In this document: piece by piece, positions 34,344-43,039 of the stretch | Numbering within the stretch: position 1 is the first letter of the stretch | Layout: each line of letters begins with the position of its first letter | Assembly (NCBI GenBank): GCA_029964075.1 | Contig: CM057133.1 | Coordinates: forward strand, 18,686,699 to 18,750,698 | From: Patiria pectinifera | Lineage: Eukaryota > Echinodermata > Asteroidea > Valvatida > Asterinidae | Reading direction: 5' to 3' | DNA: 64,000 bases | Program-made: the position numbers and the translations under genes | The notes under the pieces: generated by a model | The model's database searches: none | What the model was told of the DNA's origin: nothing | What the model saw: only the letters and a program-made list of their open reading frames with translations

Positions 34344-34435
34344 GGCCAGTCATTACATGCGGTCTTCCATTGCAATGGAAGACCGCATGTAATGACTGGC
34401 CTAATGTCAGTTAAGACTCAATGCATTGAGTCTTA
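34344..34435. repeat. Perfect 58-base palindrome followed by a 24-base palindrome
   Basis: 34344-34401 reads GGCCAGTCATTACATGCGGT, CTTCCATTG and then its exact reverse complement with no spacer. Eleven bases later 34412-34435 is TAAGACTCAATG plus its inverse. Both lie in intron 5 of gene B. Confidence 0.85.
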
Positions 34436-35955
34436 TAGGTGACACAAAACACACGGATTTTAAACAAGGTTTACTGAAGATAAAAACTTAGTAAAACAGA
34501 AGGCCCTCGGTTTCCGTTTGGTCCGTATATATTTTGTTCCAGTTTTGTCTAATTTATGTTACTTTTTGTGGCATTTGAGCGTCATTTCTCTGGAGAATTT
34601 GGGCTGTAGCATAGCAAGCTCTTGTCGAATTTTGGTAGTTTATTGTTCCACAGGCCTTTTAACACTGAGCTGACAATTTGATATATTCAATCGTAGTACC
34701 CTGTCGAACTAAAATGGACAAACCCTGTATTTGTAATCGTATTAATCGGTGTTTTTATACTAGCATTCGCGAGCCGAATAATGATGTGTGGAGTTACCGA
34801 GCAAGGAAAGGGCACCCTCTTGCTTTAACCTGAAATGAATCTAATCAAGCGTCTGATCAAAGCATGCATATTTATGCGATATCGCAACTCAGCAAAATGG
34901 AGTGGACTTTTTACTAAATCGTGACGCTTTTCATTCCCAAATCAAGACTAACGGTTTGATTGGTCACTTCGAATGCAGTGTTGTGTAATACAACAGCCGG
35001 GCGCGTATCGCTTTACATTAAACAGAACGCGTGACCACAGCCAATTGTTGCTGTGTCTAGGTTTTTTTTTTATTCATGTCTATGACGCGACAACGGGTGA
35101 ATGACCGAAGACCCGATATAGAGAGCGCCCGCTGATTGGTCAAAATCTGGAGGTCAAGATGTGGCTGTCTTGCATAATTAATCAGCGAATCTGTTCAAAA
35201 ATTATAGATCGTGGCTCCGCCAAGGTCTATTACATAGACTAACCCAAAACAGGCAGAGTTTCAATTTCTCCGTATTTTCTGCGTCTGAAACGAATGCGAT
35301 TTTCCACAGGGCACCAGTGTGGTCTCGCCACTCCTGCCCATTGGCACGGTTCTTGTCATGGCGGTCGTAACCAAGGAAACCACAGAGCTGTACCAGAACC
35401 AGTCCTGTGTCTTTCTTATTCTGTTTGGTCTGATAGGATCCAAGATGGCCAACAAACTTATAGTGGGTTTAGCAAAAGAATACTCATTACCAATATATGT
35501 TTTTATACAGACAAACAAATAAACAAACAACCGAACACACCAATAAAAATAAATAAATAAATAAACCGGGGCACCCTTGCTTTGGTGTGTACCAAAAGTG
35601 TTTGACGTCCGCAGGGAATATTTCACAGTAAAACAAAATGCCATAACAAAATGCTAATGTATGCATTGGCAGTTACCTTTATTACCCCCTTTTAGCCAGA
35701 TGCCTTGTTCCTGACCGTTCACTTAACTGTAGCTGAGTGTCTTGCTAGAGTTGTGTCCAAAAAATCAGCTGTGTGCCCCCTGTCGGATTGTTTTGATGCA
35801 ACCCTGGGGTGGGAGCGAGGACAACCTGTACATGAACTCGATCATAATTCTATACATATCCTTGCTATCAGTTTATCCAACATTTTTAATTAGAAGTTAC
35901 GTTCCATTAAACAAGCAAACCAGACTCGGAGCCACAGTTGGGTTCTTTTTTTCAG

Positions 35956-36603
35956 ATCGCTTACATGACTAAGTCAGCGATGATGCTTCCAGACACCATT
36001 CTGATTGGGTCAATGGAGCTGCTAGCAAACCAACACCTGTCCAATCCCATGCCAAGACACCTCTTACTCAACCTCGTCCCCAGTGCTTACTTTATTTCCA
36101 ACTGCGTTTCCAATAGTAAACCCTGGATAGGAAAATTTCTTCCTGTATCCTGATTGGATACCGCAATTGGCTAGTAATGGATTTTTATCGTGTACTTGGT
36201 GTTATATATTCGCAACGTGCAGTACGTGTTTTCGCGATCATTCGTCCACGCCTTCTCGAAAATACTAATTTCCTTTCCAATTTGCTCATATTAATATGAA
36301 ATATGATACTGCATGTTGTCTCGATAAGACGTAACAGTTTGATTTCAAAAATCGTGTTTTCGTAACTCACGCCGTGCTCGCGCTGCTACGAAGCGACTCT
36401 GTTTTTACCCCAGACACCGCATACAAAAACAAACGCTAATGTGTAACGCATATCCAGGCACCAGACTGTTCCTCATTTGCATACGTGTGCAAAAATCTTG
36501 CACATGCAAATGATCCAATACCAGGGTGAGAGAGCAGGTAGTGGTGGGCGCGTATTGCTCGACACCCTGGGGACGAGGTTGCCTCTTACTGTGGTCCGTT
36601 ATG
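35956..36603 (+). pseudogene. Gene B exon 7 split by a 513-base transposon
   Basis: Acceptor tttttcag|ATC, then IAYMTKSAMMLPDTILIG and ELLANQHLSNPMPRHLL up to 36068. A transposon fills 36069-36581. After a 9-base target duplication the exon ends GTGGTCCGTTATG|gtgagt at 36603. Omitting the transposon and one target copy leaves 113+13=126 bases, exactly the length of gene A exon 7, ending in LLLWSVM like LLLWAVM of A. The insertion therefore hit an exon that was still intact. Confidence 0.85.
36069..36581. mobile_element. DNA transposon inserted in gene B exon 7
   Basis: Perfect 13-base inverted ends CAACCTCGTCCCC/GGGGACGAGGTTG and a perfect 9-base target duplication CCTCTTACT (36060-36068 and 36582-36590). 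It is the same family as 1932-2438, including the internal ACACCGCATACAAAAACAAA stretch. The perfect ends and target repeats suggest a fairly recent insertion. Confidence 0.85.
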
Positions 36604-37359
36604 GTGAGTCAGGGTCACTAGACTTTAAAAAAAATGCCAACGACCAAAAGAAAAAATAGACCATTATCATGTTGTGGCCATCTTGATTTTTGCCCCATTC
36701 AAATCAACGTAACCAAAGCGAGGCCAGAGGGAAAAATGTTCTGGTTTCTTTTCGCACAAAACAAAATTTGTCATTCAGTACTGTAAGTAGATACAGGGAA
36801 CATGACTGAAATGGTGGCAGCTTGATAAAGGTCTATTGCTATATTTCCACATTAAACTGGCATCTTCCTGAATTGTAAAATTGGCGTTAAATCTTCACAA
36901 AGAAGCTGACTCCCAAAGACGACATTGACACAAGCCGTTGTTTAAATGCTGTTTGAGGTCTGAAATCCATGTATTTAAGTTAGGAATAATTGTTACCATC
37001 ATCATTGAGGTTGAAGTATACATGATCGACGACGGTAAGGGCCAACCGTTACCTAAACGTTCGTCTTGGAGCATCCATGTATAGTACATTATCCGAACCA
37101 ACTGAGGATTTTAAACTGATCACAAGAAGTTTTTCTCAAGGGGGACTTATAGGCCTTTGGGTGGAAATAATGATGTATACTTTTTTCACAGGTATACAGC
37201 GCACTTGATCTGCTCCGCTACGTTACAGTTGTGAGCCTTCACATTTGTGACCTTCTTCATCTGACATGTTTCGGACCGTACCCAGTGAAAGAGCAAACAA
37301 ACGGTAACAGCAATGATGTCAGCGGTGGGATGCAGAACGGTAGGAGCGATGTTCACTAA

Positions 37360-38235
37360 ATCGATGTGAGGAATAGAAGCAGCAACTTATACGTCACAAA
37401 CCCGGATCCCTCCTACTCACTCACACGCAATGTGTCGCAAGACTCATCATTTAGAACGCTCAGACATAATAACAGATGAAGGCAACATGTACACTTATCA
37501 ATTATTTATTTACAATGTCTTCAAAATACACACAAAATCAATAAATGGGGTAAGACTGTTTGGCCATTTTCGAACTCTAATTCACTAAAATACAGTTCAC
37601 CAAATGTTGCACATGGCAACCGGCAAAATAGCAAAAATACAGTGAATCCGCTACAAGCTTCAAATCTAATCTCACAAAAAGAAATACATGTGCATTATCT
37701 GAGCACCATTCAATAATTGAACGCCTTTGTTCGAAACACTATTCAGTTACATTCTCAGATGGTGTTTATAAGTGTGTTTAAACAGGTGTTTTGTTGGTCT
37801 TGAATTAAATGAAAAATTACAAATAATATTTGCCCCCAAAAAATGTTACACTCGATTTACCGCATCTGTCAGCTAATATTAAATGTCCTCAGAAATTAAT
37901 TACGAAAGCTTTTTAACCTATCCCGGTATGTGCGCAATGAGAATTAATATTAAGTTTCACCGCAAGTTTCATAAGGCGACCGCTTGACGTTGGCGATATA
38001 AAAACAGCGTTTAATAAGTAGTTAAACGTTAAATCTGTGAATTATAGCGTTTAAAAGTACTGTATTACAAGTGTTACAATATAATGTTAATTCAATTTGT
38101 CAAAATTTAAATATTATTTGTGTCTTTTTGAAATGTGTAGACGTGACAACCCGTCGGGATATCTGAGTATTTTAAGTTAAATGCAGTAAGCCTATCCTTG
38201 GTTAGGAAACGATACATTTGCAGAGATCCCATTTA
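37360..38235. other. Gene B 3' region and spacer to the NLR gene
   Basis: AATAAA at 37540 is a plausible polyadenylation signal for gene B. The remainder is AT-rich with no open frame of note. Gene B (plus) and the NLR gene (minus) converge here. Confidence 0.4.
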
Positions 38236-38690
38236 CTAACCCGAAGGTGCATTTTTATGTTGAGGTAGAATCTGATGAACCACCTCCTCAACTAGTGTTT
38301 GATCGAGGCCTGAGCTATGTAGTGGGAAATAGTCCAGCTGAGGAAATCTTCGGAGATGATTTGCTAATGTTTTTATTCCATCCAAACTGAATGCATTTCT
38401 ACCGACATGCAGAGATTTCAAGCCATGGCCAGCTGGAAGGATTCTGATGACGTCTATGACGTCATCATCATCCAAATAACATGGCTCGCAACCAAGATAC
38501 TTCAGCGAGGCTGTGAGCTAATGTACTCACGTGACCGTGCATGTCGATATTACGTAACCCAAACCCATCTAACTTGCAGTCTTTCAAAGCATCGACCAGC
38601 TGAATGACAGAATAATGAGGTAGTTTAACCATCGTTACACCAAACAGCTCAAATTCATGTTGGGACCAACGTATCCTTTTTTTCTAAAAT
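38236..38690 (-). pseudogene. Leucine-rich repeat segment of the NLR gene
   Basis: Encodes RIRWSQHEFELFGVTMV, then QLVDALKDCKLDGFGLRNID. After a frame change near 38520 it continues LKYLGCEPCYLDDDDVIDVI, LKSLHVGRNAFSLDGIKTLA and PQLDYFPLHSSG, ending in a stop at 38236. The spacing of leucines fits NLR-type repeats (two to three repeats). It lies in the same orientation as, and 2.0 kb downstream of, the NACHT exon. Confidence 0.6.
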
Positions 38691-38889
38691 TACCTCTCGA
38701 GAAAATAATGACTTTGTATTGACATACACCATTAATGTCAGCCGGGACAAAAAAGTTTCTTCTACTGATCCAAGTAATTCCTCTGAATGACGAATCTCTT
38801 TGTCCCCTTGTTCAGACATAGTATACTGAACGTGACGAATTTTGCTCCAGCACGGTGTAAGGTACACACTGACTATTGTTTTATCCTTG

Positions 38890-39250
38890 CACTCGTAATT
38901 ATGATTAAACGTGTAATTAGCGCTAATTAAAGACCTTCTTAATCAGACCTTCTTAATCGGACTTCGCACTACATATCATGTTCTTAAACATGTGATCAAT
39001 GATCGGTCTACGATATACTGTTGATTTCCACAAAAAAAGTCATGAATGCAAGTTGCACTCAATATTATATTATTGGTATTTATTGGCCCCTCGTGACCTT
39101 TGACCCTTTCGTAATATTATGATTCAACGTGTAATTAGCGCTAATTGGCTGGCTTCTTAATTGGACTTAGCACCAATTATACTTTTCTTAAGTATGCAAA
39201 TACATTTTAGTACACAATAAACTTTTGATTCATGAAGAAATTTGGTTTGC
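38890..39250. repeat. Tandem degenerate repeat (CGTGTAATTAGCGCTAATT)
   Basis: ATTATGATTAAACGTGTAAT plus TAGCGCTAATT, then CTTCTTAAT(C/T)GGACTT, occurs at about 38896 and again at 39115. A shorter piece (GCACTC-AATTATGATTAA) occurs at about 39398. It lies in the intron between LRR and NACHT exons. Confidence 0.5.
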
Positions 39251-39619
39251 ACTCAAGCTTATGATTAAATCGAATTTTTGGGGGATTATAAGGGGCTCCC
39301 CCCTCCCAACGCACCACTGGCGCAACTTAAGAAATCCCATTTTGCAGTTGTCTCGGTCACTCCTACTTATCCCACGCTTCGAACCTTTTGCACTCGAAAT
39401 TATGATTAACCCTCGCTGGGCTCCCGGACTATACAGACAAAATCAAATTGACCATCTCGAAAAAAAATTCAGAGAAGGGCAGTACACTTTATATGCGAAA
39501 AGTACCATGATCGTGGTTACTATAATGAGAGAAGATCTAGGGCTCCCTCTATTGGAGGAGAGGCGCAGGCAAGCCCGCTTCACCACGGTCTACAAAGCCG
39601 TCCATATCGTTCAGTTTCT

Positions 39620-39740
39620 TTAAATTGGCTAATTTTGGCTGGCATACAAGTTGGCTGGCGTACGACTTGGCCCGCGTACGACATGTGCGACGTCTCGCTA
39701 CGAGTTAGTTCACGTACGAGTTGTATAATACGCGCGGTGG
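39620..39740. repeat. Imperfect GTACGA/TTGGC repeat
   Basis: Successive TTGGCTGGCATACAAG, TTGGCTGGCGTACGAC, TTGGCCCGCGTACGACA, TCACGTACGAGTT units. A short noncoding tandem repeat. Confidence 0.4.
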
Positions 39741-40175
39741 CCGAGTTACATGTATAAATATTAATATCCTGGGGTTTTATAGTACAAAGTGTCCAGGCAT
39801 TTCTGAGGCAAGGGGACGGTATAACAATCACAAGAGTTTTATAAAATGTTACCTTCAAAGACCGAAATTATAGCTGCAGCACATCCCCTCGTTGTTACAG
39901 ACGTCACGGTGTACTCCATCTTGCTGTGCTGTGCTAGCTGCATCGCGTCACCGCGTGTTGTCTTTACCTTGTTTTTAATACGTTTTACCTAATTGCAGTA
40001 CGTTTTTACACAATTAAAGGGAAAATACATCATTTGCAAACATCAAAAAATAAAACTACCAAATCATTTTGAAATACCTTGCTGGACTGTTAGTGAATGA
40101 CAGTGTAAAGCATCCTGTAAAATCATGGCACCTGGTATACTGTCATTTTCAAGAAAAGTGGTATTTTTGTATCAA

Positions 40176-40209
40176 TTTCCAACGCTGATCGGCCGATCAG
40201 CGTTGGAAA
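40176..40209. repeat. 34-base perfect palindrome
   Basis: TTTCCAACGCTGATCGG followed immediately by its reverse complement. Another spacer-free palindrome like the one at 34344. Confidence 0.8.
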
Positions 40210-40734
40210 CAACTGGCTTTTTTCCAAATACTGGCCCCAATTGACCATCGCACTTGTTTGCAATCGCTTACAAACCTATGAACGGGTACGAGCCAGCTAG
40301 ACTGGTTCCCTGACCTTACATTTCCCCAATGTATGTTAACTGCTCTGTTTCTTCTTATATGGAGTCTGGGAACCAGACTACAGGAAAATGGTCGTTTTTC
40401 TTGGTTTCTATAGCATTTTCGAACCCAAAACCTCAAAAAAGTCAGTGTTACTATATTTGCTATATATTTCCAACCCCCCAATTCCATCCATTTCTGAAAA
40501 TTACAGCAAAAGCAAATGATGTATATTCCCTTTAAGGTAAACTGACTGCTTTACCTATTCAATATGTATTTTTCAATTGACATGTTTTCGAGGTACTTTT
40601 TTTTCCCCGGCGAATTTTACCGAAGTTGTGTATTATTTTACATAACAATGTTTAACTAATTATTTATTTACATATCTTTTTGAGAGTGTAAAATCTTTAC
40701 CCTGGCGAACTTCTTCTTACTATTCTAAACATAC

Positions 40735-41370
40735 TCAACCATTCAAAGGTCGTGTTGTTTTTACCAACACGTAGCTATCGACCAAGACTCTTTTTTGCAG
40801 TACATCTTTGATTCCATAAACACACTCCGTAGATTCCAGAACATTAGATGGAATCTCTTCTAATCCGTCCAGTAAGAATGCTATGTCTGCTTGGTTATTG
40901 GCGATAATGTCTTTCATTTTAGATTTCGTTAGATTGGTATCCTTCGGTAAAATCTGGTCAAATATTGCATCTATGATGCAACTCGACTTCTGCATTTGCC
41001 TCAACTTCAACAAGAACACGAGCTTGAATCTCGACTGTTTACCCTTTGCCGACCAAGCATTCGCTATTTTCTGTAAAATTGTGGTTTTCCTATATGCAGC
41101 CCCTCCTAACAGAACAACTTTGGGCTCTTTTAGAATATTTGGTTGAAACAAATCTTCCCATTTGTCTAACGATAGGCCTACTGTTTGTGCTTTATCAGAC
41201 ACCGTTTCCTGCCTAGATATCTTTCCAGGTACTTTTCTAATTAGTTCCAAATTAGCAAAAAAACTTAACAATATCCACGGTCCTATAGGATAGCATGGGG
41301 TGATGTGAGGGGATGGTGCCTGTTGTATCCTTGTAGACCTGCATAAGCTGTTGCTGGCAATTTTCCAGGT
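40735..41370 (-). pseudogene. NACHT domain exon with altered Walker A and a frameshift
   Basis: Acceptor ttatttcag|AC. In the entry frame it encodes DLENCQQQLMQVYKDTTG and MLSYRTVDIVKFF, then stops because of a T7 run. In the next frame it continues ANLELIRKVPGKISRQ and on to VVLLGGAAYRKTTILQKIA. The canonical GxAGxGKTT is GGAAYRKTT: lysine and both threonines remain but two glycines are A and R. Walker B (FLLDGLEEIP) is intact. It ends with a stop after TTRPLNG; a donor-like TTG|gtaaaa at 40765 is an alternative end. Confidence 0.75.
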
Positions 41371-41887
41371 CTGAAATAAAACACCAAACCCCCTCATGTC
41401 AAATCACAAATTGCAGCCAATCTGAAAATCCCTTAAAGGGCCATGCAATGCATTTCTTTTTAATGTAAATGCAATTCTTGAAGACGCACCTTTGTATCTC
41501 ATTTAACCTGATTTTCAATTTTCATTTTTCAATTTTCCAGCATTTGCAAAGTTTTCAGTCGTAAATTTTCTTTTCTTTGATAAGTCGTTGTTGTGTCATA
41601 ACATGACAGTAGCCTAAGTCAATGAGCAAACATTTCTCACAAATGTTTTGCATAAGCAAAATGTTTGGTTCCCATTTTGAACAGAAAACCGCTAAACTGA
41701 ACACTGTCTTCCTGAAATGATATCAATGCAACAGCGCCCTTCAGTTGTCTGAAATAGCATGGAAAACGTTAATTGTTTAAACATGTTTTCAATAAAATCA
41801 TCAAAAGAGGGATGTCAAATAGTTTTTCTACGTTTAAGATGAGGAGGGAAATGTGAAAAATGTGTTCATAAGAAACATTCATCGCAT

Positions 41888-42336
41888 GAACTTTTAACCC
41901 TAACAGGGCCAGGGGGCGGAATCCGCCACCCCCCCCACTAAACTTTTTCCGCGATAGCCTTGACATTTTTTTTTCGCGACCCGAGCTGTTATGACTTTTT
42001 AGCCCCGAGCCTTGCGCATCTTTTAATACCAAAAACATAAAATCGGACCACGTTGCCACGCAGCAAAAGGTTTTAAGGCGCTGCGCGCCGTGAAAACTGA
42101 ACTTGCCCATATACGTCGTGTACACAGAGCACAATTACCATTCGTACATATGAATAATAAATTAGCCATAATTCCAAAACCCTTTGACCTATATTCATGA
42201 AATCTCTTGGGTAAGTTCATAATGAGTTGCTCTATGCATGTACCTAGTATCACATTTTTTCGTCATTCGATGGCTGAAATCTTAGGAGGGGCGGCTGAGA
42301 GATGGTCCAAATAACCCGGCCCTTTTAGGGTAAAGG
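41888..42336. mobile_element. Inverted-repeat element (AACCCTAACAGGGCC family) in the NLR gene intron
   Basis: Ends TTTTAACCCTAACAGGGCC and GGCCCTTTTAGGGTAAAGG form an inverted pair. The body is homologous to 3075-3616 with substitutions and indels. It lies between the NACHT exon and the transmembrane exon of the minus-strand NLR gene. Confidence 0.6.
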
Positions 42337-42686
42337 ACCCTTCCGCAAGTTTATGCCGACGTCAAGGGCAGGCAATGTCCAATGCGACATTTCCATTCCA
42401 TCACTGAAACAGAGAAGCCAATCCTTCTTTGTTGGCCTTAAGTGGCATTTGATGTATGCAATGCGCATGTCTTATATTGTGTTTGCAGCCAAGTAGAAGC
42501 TCTCATCACGTATATATGAAAATATGACTGCCTCGTGTATATGTAAAACACTGTAAATACTGATACTGTATGTATCACGAATAGCAAAACTGATGTACAT
42601 ATTAAGTGTCATCGCGTCACTTGATGTCAAAACTGCATGAAATGACCAGTCACATACCAAGCACGTTATAATGGAAGAAAAGTTAC

Positions 42687-42782
42687 CTTCAACTGCATCG
42701 AACTTGTATTTGGCGATCAGACATACCACGGCTATCAGAACTACTACAACAGATGTAAATTGCCACTGGTGATGACGTTGAC
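42687..42782 (-). CDS. Transmembrane exon preceding the NACHT exon
   Basis: 96 bases, acceptor cattttag|GT and donor GAAG|gtaact. Phase 1 at both ends, giving QRHHQWQFTSVVVVL and IAVVCLIAKYKFDAVE. It is a single hydrophobic helix followed by basic residues, as in a type I stop-transfer segment. Its final G joins the NACHT exon as GAC, giving AVE-DLENCQQQLM with no frameshift. Phase 1 borders are typical of extracellular-domain exons, so one would expect an Ig-like or similar exon upstream. Confidence 0.6.
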
Positions 42783-43039
42783 CTAAAATGACCCCAAAAA
42801 AGATCCCAGGGGTTAGACTACAAAGTCACGTATTACATGCCTACTCATCCCCTCTAGCTTACACACCCTTCAACCAAAGTGGAATACGCCCCTGAAGTTA
42901 TAGCTTTTGGTCATTTTAACACTTCACTTTTTAGATGAGTATATTTAATGGCTAAAAGGTTTAAATGTACAGGTCGCTTCAGAGACCCTTTAGAAATTTC
43001 AGGTTACATCAAATTACACCAGCAGACTACCGTTAGTTC

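Larger units (their letters stand above)
27166..37359 (+). pseudogene. CEPT1-like: Gene B: inverted third phosphotransferase copy, decayed (exons 2-8)
   Basis: Plus-strand paralogue lying between A1 and A2. Exons: 27166-27245 (broken), 28530-28913 (interrupted), 33475-33559, 33834-33950, 35310-35462, 35956-36603 (interrupted) and 37192-37359 with TAA. The four uninterrupted exons have the same lengths or phases as in A (85, 117 and 153 bases; terminal exon 168 against 171) and are open, with clear similarity: LDVTESELALCFGYLLTAIL, VEWREVVVI, GTSVVSPLLPIG and LLRYVTVVSLHICDLLHL. An AATAAA lies at 37540. Lesions: exon 2 lost the catalytic loop, exon 3 carries a MITE plus a frameshift and a lost donor, and exon 7 carries a 513-base transposon. 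Protein divergence from A is much greater than A1 from A2, so B is the older duplicate. No exon 1 was found upstream. Confidence 0.8.
38236..42782 (-). pseudogene. NLR-type gene: transmembrane exon, NACHT exon, leucine-rich repeats; decayed
   Basis: Minus-strand blocks. The first is a transmembrane exon (42782-42687). The second is a NACHT exon (41370 to about 40735) with DLENCQQQLMQVYKDTTG, KLVFLLKLRQM, DAIFDQILPKDTNL, Walker B FLLDGLEEIP and a sensor-like TTRP. The third is a leucine-rich region (about 38690-38236) with QLVDALKDCKLDGFGLRNID, CEPCYLDDDDVIDVI and LKSLHVGRNAFSLDGIKTL. NACHT proteins are cytosolic signalling ATPases of innate immunity. Damage: one extra T in a T7 run (41257-41263) shifts the NACHT frame, a stop follows TTRPLNG, Walker A is degenerate, and the LRR part is in two frames. 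No extracellular or death-fold exon was identified with certainty. The frameshift could be a sequencing error, but the other lesions favour a pseudogene. Confidence 0.7.
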
